Assembly: GCA_944389225.1 (NCBI GenBank)
Contig: CALXLP010000001.1
Location: 1 to 42,302, forward strand
Origin: an uncultured Clostridia bacterium
GTDB taxonomy: Bacteria; Bacillota; Clostridia; TANB77; CAG-508
Reading direction: 5' to 3'
Length of the DNA stretch: 42,302 nucleotides
Positions within the stretch are counted from its first letter, which is position 1, and every line of letters begins with the position of its first letter. Shown here piece by piece: positions 35,471-42,302 of this stretch. The notes under the pieces were generated by a model that saw only the letters and a program-made list of their open reading frames with translations, was not told the DNA's origin and made no database searches. A program made the translations under genes and the position numbers.

Positions 35471-35533
35471 ATAAATCTCTCCTTCTTCAATCTTGTTAAC
35501 TTGTTACATTATATCCTAATTTTACCAAAAAGT

Positions 35534-35570
35534 AAAGAAAACTATTCTGAAAAATCAAAATAGTTTCTTT
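35534..35570. terminator. Terminator between the prepilin-like gene and lysS
   Basis: AAAGAAAACTATT and AATAGTTTCTTT pair around a 12-base loop, with T-rich sequence after it in both directions. It ends the large prepilin-like gene, which stops ten bases away. Confidence 0.75.
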
Positions 35571-35579
35571 TTGTACTAT

Positions 35580-37676
35580 TTAATATACAACAATAGATGG
35601 TCTATAGGAATCTAATGATTCCGCTCTGCCTGTAGTCCTGTTAAAATTAAATATACCTGCATATATTGTATCCCAAGGTCCTCCTCCACGATAAATAAAT
35701 GGATACACTTCACTTGCCATACTAGATTGATCTTTATACCATGAATTAGCCCTTTCATATTGTGATGAAGTCTCCCATATCGCATTTCCAAATATTTTTT
35801 TCATCCCTTCTTCATAATTTTTTAACATGCTATCTGTTCCTGATGTTATAACGTTTCCTCCAGAATTATATGCTACATATACATCTTTATGTCTGGTTAA
35901 AGTCGAATTTACTAATGCATCTCCATTTGTTAATGCACTATTTCCATTGTTAACATACCCAGCTACTCTTTCATATGCACCTCCACTCATGTCATATATT
36001 CCTGTCACATTTCCTGTCGTACTTGCCAAACCTGCTTTTGTGTAATCTTCTATTGTTCCTTCATCTCCACTTGCACTTATCCTTCCTCCTACTGATCCTG
36101 TAATCATCTGTGTACTATTATTAATTGTGATTTCATTTCCGTTTCTTCCATAACTGCTATGTGCTAGATATGCTACTGCTCCCCATTCACTGTCTTTAAA
36201 TAAGTGTGGATCGATCACATCATCATCTGCCTCTATACCATAATAACTAGCATTTTCACTATTATTCATATTAATACAATTTGTATAACTATTTCCAATT
36301 GTTATAAATCTCCAGCTTGGTACTCCTGGCAAAACTTTTACTTTTAAACTTGTCACATTTCCTCCTCCATTAGTCACATTTGGAGTATTACTACTTGCTT
36401 CAAATTTTGCAACCCATATTCCTGATACAATTGTTCCTCCATAATTAAAAGCTGGATGTTCATTCCAATTCCCTTCTCCACTTGTATTTGTTAAAACTGC
36501 TTTCTGTGTTATTCCTTGACTTATATAATCTATGCTACTTCCTGTTTTGTATTCCTTTGTTCCAGTTAAAAATATAATATTTATTTTTCCTGCATCTCCT
36601 GTATGGTATCCTCTTTCTATTTGATATGCATATCTTGGTATCCATACAAACATACTTCCTAAATCTGCTTGTTCAACTACTTGTCCTACTTTTGCTACTT
36701 CCTTATTAGTTGTATTTACATTACTACTATTTTCTGCATAATATCTTCCATCTGATAACATTATATTGGCCCATTTACTCATCTGATCTGTTCCAACAGG
36801 CTGATCTATATAGTCATACCATTCCCCATCATCTTCCGAACATATTATCCAATTAGATTGATCCTCATCCCATTTTATTGGTATCATTCCTTCTGATAGC
36901 TCTGGCTTGTTTATTCCCTTTATATTTACTGATTTCGTGGCTGACTTTATATTTCCATTTTCAATATAAATATGATAAACACCTTTTTCATTTACAACAA
37001 AGCTCAAATCTTCTGATATTGCCCAATAATCTTTTCCATCTATTTGATATTTTACATTCCATTTTTTAATATTTCCATTATATTGAATATTGGATATAGT
37101 TATTCTCCATTGATCATCATCTAGATATTCATATTGAAGATCAAATGTTGGTTTTTCTGTTGTAGGGTTATACTCCACATTATATACACCATCTGGTACT
37201 TGTTCTAATGTATAATATCTCTTCCCATAATCATTAAATCCTTCTATACTCACAACACTTCTATTGGCAACATTGACAAAAAACTCATATTCCATATTAT
37301 CCAAACCCAATGCTGTTATTGTTTCTGTATCATAATACATATATCCAGTTCTATCTGTAATACCTGAACCATCTTCTGAGAAGATTTCTTCCAATCGATT
37401 GGTATTAAAAATTCCTTCTGGATCTTGTCCAATATTTTGTATATCTGTTCCAACATATTCTGTTCCATTCACTGTCACAGCTTTATTGTTGGTATAACTA
37501 TCATACAATTCATTTACTTTTTGTTGCATCATTTTCAATTCTGTTGTAAATTTAGTTAATCTTGCTGAACGTACTGTACCTAGTCCACTATATACAGTAA
37601 TTGATGCTAATATTAGTAGTACAATAATCGTAATCACTAAACTAACCAAAGTAATACCAGAATTATTTTTTCTCAT
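35580..37676 (-). CDS. Very large prepilin-like surface protein with FGE/C-type-lectin-like C-terminus
   Basis: This 698-residue protein begins with a type IV prepilin leader: MRKNNSG followed by ITLVSLVITIIVLLILAS. Cleavage is expected after Gly7. The usual Glu at mature position 5 is Ser here, as in many pseudopilins. A helical stretch (~30-60), a beta-rich middle and a C-terminal ~330 residues follow. That last part has FVWIPRYAYQIE, GGTIVSGIWVAKFEAS, WGAVAYLAHSSYG and, at the end, FIYRGGGPWDTIYAGIFNF...YRPSIVVY. This pattern resembles the formylglycine-enzyme/C-type lectin fold used in displayed binding proteins. ATG at 37674-37676 has GGAGGAACAAAGG upstream; the ATG pair at 37692-37694 lacks a site. 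Confidence 0.8.
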   Translation of the reverse strand: MRKNNSGITLVSLVITIIVLLILASITVYSGLGTVRSARLTKFTTELKMMQQKVNELYDSYTNNKAVTVNGTEYVGTDIQNIGQDPEGIFNTNRLEEIFSEDGSGITDRTGYMYYDTETITALGLDNMEYEFFVNVANRSVVSIEGFNDYGKRYYTLEQVPDGVYNVEYNPTTEKPTFDLQYEYLDDDQWRITISNIQYNGNIKKWNVKYQIDGKDYWAISEDLSFVVNEKGVYHIYIENGNIKSATKSVNIKGINKPELSEGMIPIKWDEDQSNWIICSEDDGEWYDYIDQPVGTDQMSKWANIMLSDGRYYAENSSNVNTTNKEVAKVGQVVEQADLGSMFVWIPRYAYQIERGYHTGDAGKINIIFLTGTKEYKTGSSIDYISQGITQKAVLTNTSGEGNWNEHPAFNYGGTIVSGIWVAKFEASSNTPNVTNGGGNVTSLKVKVLPGVPSWRFITIGNSYTNCINMNNSENASYYGIEADDDVIDPHLFKDSEWGAVAYLAHSSYGRNGNEITINNSTQMITGSVGGRISASGDEGTIEDYTKAGLASTTGNVTGIYDMSGGAYERVAGYVNNGNSALTNGDALVNSTLTRHKDVYVAYNSGGNVITSGTDSMLKNYEEGMKKIFGNAIWETSSQYERANSWYKDQSSMASEVYPFIYRGGGPWDTIYAGIFNFNRTTGRAESLDSYRPSIVVY

Positions 37677-37777
37677 CCTTTGTTCCTCCATCATTTTTTT
37701 GCTGGTTTACTGTTCACTGTTAAACTTTTATTGTGACACTAGCAACATACAAACCAGACCCACTTCTTTAAAATTAC

Positions 37778-37852
37778 TGGCTGGGGTACTGTGATTCGAA
37801 CACAGGAATGTCGGAGTCAGAGTCCGATGCCTTACCGCTTGGCGATACCCCA
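37778..37852 (-). tRNA. tRNA-Gln (CTG anticodon)
   Basis: The minus strand reads TGGGGTATCGCCAAGCGGTA, which is the typical tRNA-Gln 5' half, with the TGGGGTA / TACCCCA acceptor stem and an encoded CCA end. The anticodon loop CTCTGAC gives anticodon CTG, which reads CAG. The T arm GTGTTCGAATCAC is intact. It lies between the large prepilin-like gene and the secreted-protein operon. Confidence 0.93.
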
Positions 37853-37993
37853 ATATACATCTATATTATATAGTTTTTATTCTCTTTTTACAAGTATTTT
37901 TATGGAATTTATTAGAATACCATTCTCTTATGAATTTCTTATCATTTTAAATTATTTTATAAATTTTATTTATATATTCATGCGAATAGTATT

Positions 37994-38623
37994 CTAATAT
38001 CCTTGCACATATATTAAAAAATGATATTCTCTTATTTTCCTTGCCTCTAGTGTATCTTGCTCATCTTGATTTTCATCTGTTTCATATTTCCATTTCCAAT
38101 AAATTGGTATTGTTTTTTCTTCGTTTTTTAAGAGTTTACCAGTTAAGTTTTCACCTAGTTCTTCTAATGTATAATATATCTTTTCCTCTTCTGTGCTATA
38201 AAAAAATAAATTGCTAGGCTTTTCATTTTTGCTTTCAAACTGAATTTGATAATTCATGTTTTGATTTGCATGTAATATAATGTCAAATCTACCACTTGTC
38301 CCTGGTGCTATTTTTTCATATACTAATGTTTTTTCATCTATTGTTTCCATTAAATCCACTGCTTTCAATTTTGTATGTTGAAATTGTACATTAAAAAAAA
38401 TACTTTTCGTGTTTATACTTGTTTCTTCTTGATTTCTACCCTCTTTTATTTTGCTTTCATTGGTATTATCGGATATGTTTTTTGACTGATTTTTAGAATT
38501 AAAAAATTGAAAAAATATTACATCTTCTTGTAAAAAATCATATATTGTAAAATGCATTATTAAAAAAATTAAACATATGAAAATAATAATCACAATCATA
38601 TATTGTTTCTTTCTGTTTTTCAT
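37994..38623 (-). CDS. Membrane-anchored secreted protein, paralogue of the 39500-40084 protein
   Basis: This 209-residue protein has an N-terminal membrane anchor (~8-30), a Asn/Ser/Glu-rich linker (~45-75) and a beta-rich domain. That domain shares a pattern with the protein at 39500-40084: IAPGTSGRFDIILHA versus VAPGTSGSFNIVVDA, both followed by Y.IQF and by EKP.NL.F, and a late W.W.YETxEN. The ribosome site AGGTGAG overlaps the stop of the preceding gene, eight bases upstream. It is the last gene of a three-gene set. A fibre or matrix subunit role is inferred. Confidence 0.65.
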   Translation of the reverse strand: MKNRKKQYMIVIIIFICLIFLIMHFTIYDFLQEDVIFFQFFNSKNQSKNISDNTNESKIKEGRNQEETSINTKSIFFNVQFQHTKLKAVDLMETIDEKTLVYEKIAPGTSGRFDIILHANQNMNYQIQFESKNEKPSNLFFYSTEEEKIYYTLEELGENLTGKLLKNEEKTIPIYWKWKYETDENQDEQDTLEARKIREYHFLIYVQGY

Positions 38624-38631
38624 TTTCTCAC

Positions 38632-39192
38632 CTATACTTTCAATTGTTCTGAATGTACTTTTATTTGTATATCTTGCATAATATCTTCTATTGTGTTTTT
38701 AGTATCATCATATGTTACTTTTAATGTATACTTTTGTTCTTCCTTTATATCTTTATGAAATTTCATTTCTTCTGTTTTATTTTCTTTCAATTCTAATAAT
38801 TCATTATCTTTATATAATTGATATTGAATAGAATCCTTTAAATTATTTTCTAATATCTCAATCCAATATATTAAATCTACTTGTGATATTTCTTCTGTCT
38901 GATTATAATTTTTTACGATAAATGCGTATTCTCCTTTTTTATTATCTTCTGTAATGATAATTTCTGATCCTTTTTCCACTTCTAAAATTGGTTTAGCTAT
39001 TTGTGTATTATTTTTCATATTCGCATTATATACGGCTTTTCCAACACTTACACCTGAGAAAAATGTAATGCCAATTACCAATATTATGCAAATGATTATG
39101 ATTTCTTGTTTTTTATTTTTTGGTTTTCTATTTTCTTTTCTTAAATGTTTTAAATCTAATTTTTTTGGTTTTTGTATAAACTTTAAATTCAA
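38632..39192 (-). CDS. Membrane-anchored secreted protein, probable surface-fibre type
   Basis: This 186-residue protein has a basic N-terminus, one membrane helix (~30-48) and an extracellular part that begins KAVYNANMKNNTQIAKPILEVEKG and reads as beta strands. I do not recognise a named family, though the layout is like its two neighbours. The start is TTG (39190-39192), with GGAGAGGAG upstream. The gene lies between a 14-base hairpin (39221-39253) and the next gene, so its expression may be set by that hairpin. Confidence 0.6.
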   Translation of the reverse strand: MNLKFIQKPKKLDLKHLRKENRKPKNKKQEIIIICIILVIGITFFSGVSVGKAVYNANMKNNTQIAKPILEVEKGSEIIITEDNKKGEYAFIVKNYNQTEEISQVDLIYWIEILENNLKDSIQYQLYKDNELLELKENKTEEMKFHKDIKEEQKYTLKVTYDDTKNTIEDIMQDIQIKVHSEQLKV

Positions 39193-39499
39193 ATTTTCTT
39201 TCTCCTCTCCTTTTATATATATTCATTAAGAGGAACTTGTCCTCTTAATGAATCACAAAGATTATGTATTCTGCTAAATATTTTATAATTTACTTTTATT
39301 CTTATTCTTTTGTTTATACATATTTCTCTATAATTTTATTTAGAGGATTGAATATCGATTTTAATTTTTAATTTTTGATTACTAAAGTTTGATTTTAAAT
39401 TTTTATATTTTATCTCATATTTTATTTCAATTTTAATTTATATATTCTTAATGTCTATATCATATTCATAATATTTCAATGTTTCGTATATTTCATAAA
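39193..39499 (-). other. 307-base gap inside the secreted-protein operon with a stable hairpin
   Basis: A perfect 14-base stem, ATTCATTAAGAGGA with TCCTCTTAATGAAT and a five-base loop, lies at 39221-39253. It is about 30 bases upstream of the TTG start at 39192. There is no T-run after it on the minus strand, so an mRNA processing or stability element, or a partial terminator that lets the first gene be expressed more, fits best. The rest (39254-39499) is very AT-rich and I see no gene in it. Confidence 0.7.
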
Positions 39500-40084
39500 T
39501 TATTGTGGCATAACCTGTGTTCCTGTAACATATATATCAAATGTATAATTTTCCAATTGTTTTGCATTATCGGTGTCAATTTTATCATTTTGATTGATTT
39601 CGTTTTCATTCTCACCTGTTTCATATTGCCATTCCCAATTAATTGTAATTGTTCTTGTTTTATTTTCATCATTTGCATTAATGGTTCCTGATAAATCTTT
39701 TTCTAACTCTTGTATGGTTGTATATTGTTGATCATCATAGGTAAATATAAGATTTTGTGGTTTTTCACTTTCATTTAAAAACTGTATTCTATAATCTACT
39801 CCCACTTCAGTTCCTGTTGCATCTACCACAATATTAAAACTCCCACTTGTTCCTGGTGCTACTTTATTATTGATTAAAGTTTCATTATTATATGTAGATA
39901 ATAAATTTACATTTTGAACAACATCTTCTTTTCCATTTACTTTGAAAACCCAATTAGCTATTTCTGCTGTTCCTGTTCCTTTTACCTCTGATACATATTT
40001 TGAAAAAGTTTTACCACCAATAAAAGATAATATAATGGCTAGTAAAATACATATCACTAGCAAAGCCGTTTTCTTTTTACTCAA
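39500..40084 (-). CDS. Secreted TasA/camelysin-like matrix protein
   Basis: This 194-residue protein has a signal or anchor (KTALLVICILLAIILSFIGG), then GKTFSKYVSEVKGTGTAEIANWVFKV and a beta-sandwich-like domain. The N-terminal arrangement and size are like TasA/CalY proteins, which form extracellular fibres in Bacillus biofilms, but the match is by layout only. It starts at TTG (40082-40084) with GGAGG nine bases upstream. It is the first gene of the set 39500, 38632, 37994. A SipW-type peptidase is not present in the window. Confidence 0.55.
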   Translation of the reverse strand: MSKKKTALLVICILLAIILSFIGGKTFSKYVSEVKGTGTAEIANWVFKVNGKEDVVQNVNLLSTYNNETLINNKVAPGTSGSFNIVVDATGTEVGVDYRIQFLNESEKPQNLIFTYDDQQYTTIQELEKDLSGTINANDENKTRTITINWEWQYETGENENEINQNDKIDTDNAKQLENYTFDIYVTGTQVMPQ

Positions 40085-40386
40085 ATAGGCATACCTCCTT
40101 TTTTATTTATTTTTGGTTTTGGATAAATGATGGATAATCTCGAAATTAAAAATTAATTTTAAAAAAATTATAGAAAAAATGTAAGTAAATTATATTTCCA
40201 TATCTTACCATTGTCAATTATTTTTTATTATTTTTTTAGTTTTTTCATCGCAAAATTCGACAAATTCTTCTTTCTTGACTTTTCCTATTTTCCACTATAT
40301 AATAGATACATTCATATTCAAATATTTTATTTCGTATAATTTCAAAATCCCAATAACTATTATTTTTCATATGAAGGAGGGATTTT
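40085..40386. other. 302-base divergent promoter region
   Basis: The region holds the ribosome site of the minus-strand fibre-like gene, AT-rich sequence, and on + a good promoter (40275-40303) and ribosome site GGAGG for the ChW gene. I see no ORF and no repeat of note. Confidence 0.6.
40275..40303 (+). promoter_or_regulatory. Promoter for the ChW-repeat protein gene
   Basis: TTGACT (40275-40280) and TATAAT (40298-40303) are 17 bases apart, giving a ~75-base leader before the TTG start at 40387. Confidence 0.75.
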
Positions 40387-41736
40387 TTGAATAAAAAAAT
40401 TTTTATTATATTTCTATTTTTCACTTTTCTATTTTTGATTCCTTTTTATTATCAATTTAGTTTTTCTAAATATGTTTTTAATGAATCTTTTATTGCTACC
40501 AAAATTCAAATTGATAAAAAACCATTAGTAGAAGTTTTAGGTATTTCTAATACCAATACAGGATATGAAAAATATGCAAATTCCACACATATTGTGTCTT
40601 TAAGAGTTAAAATTACAGAAAAAAATATTGCTATAAATCATTTTAATCGTGATCATGTACAAGTCTTTATTAATGATACATCTATTCATCCATCTATTCA
40701 AATATATTTAATTTCTAATAAAAATGGAGAATTGCTTTATGATATGATACTTTCTAATTTAACTGGTAATGGAAACTTATATATTGTTTTCCCAGAAGGA
40801 ATAATTGAAGATTCTTTTGGACAAAAAAATGATTTTCAAAAATTTGATACTGGTGTTTTGATTGATAACATTTCTCCTAATAGTACTTGTGAAGAATTAT
40901 CCATGGAAAATGGTAAATCACAATATATCATTCACTCTAATGAAAATTTAAGACTTATCAATGGTTGGAATTTCTATAATACCAATTCTTCTTTATCCAA
41001 AGTATTTTCTTCTCCTATTTCTTATCCCCTTATCATAACAGATTATGCTGGAAATACTGCTGAAGTTTTTGTTGAAATACAAAATGCCAAAAATATAATA
41101 TTGTATTATGCTAATCATAATACCGGTTATTCTATTAGTCATTTTAACCATAGTGGAGAAATTTCTGGAAAGCAAACAATCATTGATTCTTCTTCTAATA
41201 CATCAGAAAGGATTTTAACTTATCTAGAAGGTGATATTGCTCGTTCTATCTTACAAGCTAGGGTTTTTGATTATACATACTGGGGAGAAAACACAAGTGC
41301 TATGTGTAATTCTTCAGAAATCAAATACCAATATGGATATAGTCCTAGTGCTACCACTTGGTATGATATTACTGGGCAAAATACCATACGTTTTCTTAAT
41401 AAAACTGTTTTACAATTAGGTGGTTATGGACATAATACTGCTGGTAATTCTTGTTTAAATCAGACGCTCCCCATTCCTCAAGAAATTGCCAAACAAAATT
41501 TATATGGACTTTCTGGTATTGCTTTTCAATTAAAAAATTGTGATGAATATTCTATTGTTTATCAGATTTATGTACCATCTATTGGTTGGTTAAAAGCTTC
41601 TTCTGATGGTGAAGAAACAACCTTTTCTCATAATAAACCTTTTTCTGCTATTAGAATCAATATTGTTCCTAAATCAGAAAAACAATATTTAATCAATTAT
41701 TGGAATCGTGTAATTTATACAGACTATGTTGAATAA
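40387..41736 (+). CDS. Secreted protein with C-terminal ChW repeat
   Basis: This 449-residue protein has an N-terminal signal or anchor (4-24) followed by FSKYVFNESFIATKIQIDKKPLVEVLG, a beginning it shares with the secreted protein at 39500 (FSKYV). The middle is beta-rich. Near the C-terminus is a ChW (clostridial hydrophobic W) repeat: YGLSGIAFQLKNC, IVYQIYVPSIGWLKASSDGE and AIRINIVP (~380-430). ChW repeats are cell-surface modules in Clostridia. The start is TTG with AGGAGG six bases before it. It is transcribed away from the fibre-like operon and ends at a bidirectional terminator. Confidence 0.75.
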   Translation: MNKKIFIIFLFFTFLFLIPFYYQFSFSKYVFNESFIATKIQIDKKPLVEVLGISNTNTGYEKYANSTHIVSLRVKITEKNIAINHFNRDHVQVFINDTSIHPSIQIYLISNKNGELLYDMILSNLTGNGNLYIVFPEGIIEDSFGQKNDFQKFDTGVLIDNISPNSTCEELSMENGKSQYIIHSNENLRLINGWNFYNTNSSLSKVFSSPISYPLIITDYAGNTAEVFVEIQNAKNIILYYANHNTGYSISHFNHSGEISGKQTIIDSSSNTSERILTYLEGDIARSILQARVFDYTYWGENTSAMCNSSEIKYQYGYSPSATTWYDITGQNTIRFLNKTVLQLGGYGHNTAGNSCLNQTLPIPQEIAKQNLYGLSGIAFQLKNCDEYSIVYQIYVPSIGWLKASSDGEETTFSHNKPFSAIRINIVPKSEKQYLINYWNRVIYTDYVE

Positions 41737-41742
41737 AAAAAT

Positions 41743-41777
41743 ATAAAGCCATAGATATTAAACATCTATGGCTTTAT
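41743..41777. terminator. Bidirectional terminator
   Basis: ATAAAGCCATAGAT and ATCTATGGCTTTAT pair perfectly over 14 bases with a seven-base loop; A and T runs lie on both sides. It lies between the convergent ChW gene and TIGR04086-like gene. Confidence 0.88.
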
Positions 41778-41793
41778 TAAACTATTTATTTTA

Positions 41794-42186
41794 TTATTTA
41801 GAAGATATGTTTACACCAATAATTCCTCCTAAAATTCCAAAAACAATTCCTGTAATTATCATAATAACAGATTGCGTTGTTAAAGCAAATTGCATGCTAA
41901 ATATACTTGAAAACAAATATAGCAAAATGATGTATACACCACCTATAATTCCCCCATTTAATAATCCGTTCTTTTTTATTTTTATATTACTAATACTACT
42001 TCCTATTAATATACTAAGTGCTGTAATGATAATGATCGTAGGATTAATAATATTTTCCGAAACATTTGTATATGTCAATACAATTGATAAAATTAATAAA
42101 AAAATGAATGTAATGATAAAAGCAATTCCCAAACCTTTTAATATATTTACAAAACTTTTATGACTCATATTATCTGAATTTTCCAT
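41794..42186 (-). CDS. TIGR04086-like small membrane protein
   Basis: This 130-residue protein has four hydrophobic helices (~14-38, 44-62, 73-95, 103-126) with KNGLLNGGIIGGVYI between the second and third and a glycine-rich last helix (GIVFGILGGIIGV). This is the pattern of the TIGR04086/YrzE-like membrane proteins of unknown function. An in-frame TAA lies just before the ATG at 42184-42186; the nearest AAAGGAG is about 18 bases upstream, farther than usual. Confidence 0.7.
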   Translation of the reverse strand: MENSDNMSHKSFVNILKGLGIAFIITFIFLLILSIVLTYTNVSENIINPTIIIITALSILIGSSISNIKIKKNGLLNGGIIGGVYIILLYLFSSIFSMQFALTTQSVIMIITGIVFGILGGIIGVNISSK

Positions 42187-42242
42187 ACTTTATTTTATGA
42201 TACGCTCCTTTCTTTTTCTATTTCTTTTTAATGTATATTTAT

Positions 42243-42275
42243 AAAAAAAAGAAATAGAACTATAATTCTATTTCC
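42243..42275 (-). terminator. Terminator of a gene beyond the right edge
   Basis: On the minus strand GGAAATAGAA pairs with TTCTATTTC around a short loop, followed by eight T. The stem contains the stop codon of the partial ORF at the edge. Confidence 0.6.
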
Positions 42276-42302
42276 TTTTCTAGAATTTCTATAAATTTTT
42301 TT
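42260..42302 (-). CDS. Possible C-terminal end of a minus-strand gene (cut by window edge)
   Basis: The last 14 codons read KKFIEILEKEIEL then TAG at 42262-42260. A terminator hairpin directly overlaps the stop, which supports a real gene end. The part visible is too short for identification. Confidence 0.4.
   Translation of the reverse strand, partial: KKFIEILEKEIEL

Noticed and set aside
35580..35700. A diversity-generating retroelement variable region at the end of the prepilin-like gene
   Set aside because: No reverse transcriptase or template repeat is present in the window, so the idea rests only on fold similarity.
1..42302. Reassignment of CGG to another amino acid as the explanation for the broken genes
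   Set aside because: At both sites the frame itself is lost, so reading CGG as any amino acid would not restore the protein. Only a +1 shift or a base error does.
1..42302. TGA read as an amino acid (Mycoplasma-type code)
   Set aside because: The U32 gene ends at TGA at a natural C-terminus and no conserved Trp position needs TGA.
1..42302. CRISPR arrays, prophage genes or complete insertion sequences
   Set aside because: I saw no regularly spaced direct repeats, no transposase or integrase and no phage structural genes in the window.

Overview
The window comes from a low-GC, Gram-positive, endospore-forming Bacillota, most likely an uncultured anaerobic Clostridia-type bacterium. The evidence is PolC-type DNA polymerase III, an SspH-type spore protein, a T-box leader upstream of glycyl-tRNA synthetase, a remA-rpoZ-gmk cluster, ChW-repeat and prepilin-like surface proteins, and very AT-rich intergenic DNA. 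TGA is used as a stop, so this is not the Mycoplasma code. I cannot name a species.

Layout, left to right. Positions 1-995 hold the 5' part of uvrA. Positions 1218-5527 hold a minus-strand run: a small membrane protein, rsmE, a membrane protein with a Lys/Glu tail, yicC, remA, rpoZ and gmk. Next come a 190-bp fold-back element, a cytoplasmic alpha-amylase, a PP2C-like phosphatase, a thioesterase on + and a DUF2207-like membrane protein. Positions 10009-14830 hold polC, interrupted by a +1 frameshift. Positions 14888-15229 hold a candidate type I toxin-antitoxin locus. Then follow a U32 peptidase/hydroxylase-type gene, an RNHCP protein, a TGS-uridine kinase-like protein, sspH, D-lactate dehydrogenase, an ABC-F ATPase preceded by a decayed small gene, and glyS with its T-box leader. 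After tRNA-Trp come a frameshifted M23 peptidase, a small membrane ORF, a zinc-ribbon coiled-coil protein, efp, an M24 peptidase, a prepilin peptidase, yqeG, a metallophosphoesterase, tsaD, an M50 protease and lysS. The right end is a surface and extracellular region: a very large prepilin-like protein, tRNA-Gln, three related secreted proteins that look like fibre or matrix subunits, a divergent ChW protein and a TIGR04086-type membrane protein.

The most interesting signal is recoding. Both polC and the M23 peptidase gene are split by exactly one extra C, in the context UCN-C-GGN, so the in-frame codon after Ser is CGG; skipping the C restores a conserved Ser-Gly in both. By eye, I found CGG in frame in no other recognisable gene of the window. 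The other three occurrences are in an orphan ORF (two) and a decayed gene (one). This fits an unassigned or very slow CGG codon acting as a +1 frameshift signal. Sequencing error or mutation remains the main alternative.

Other notable items are the convergent toxin-antitoxin locus laid out like the par/Fst type, a tandem OB-fold duplication in PolC, a family of GGGAC palindromes placed against stop codons, a fold-back element inserted between the T-box terminator and glyS, and a surface-protein cluster with three consecutive TTG starts.
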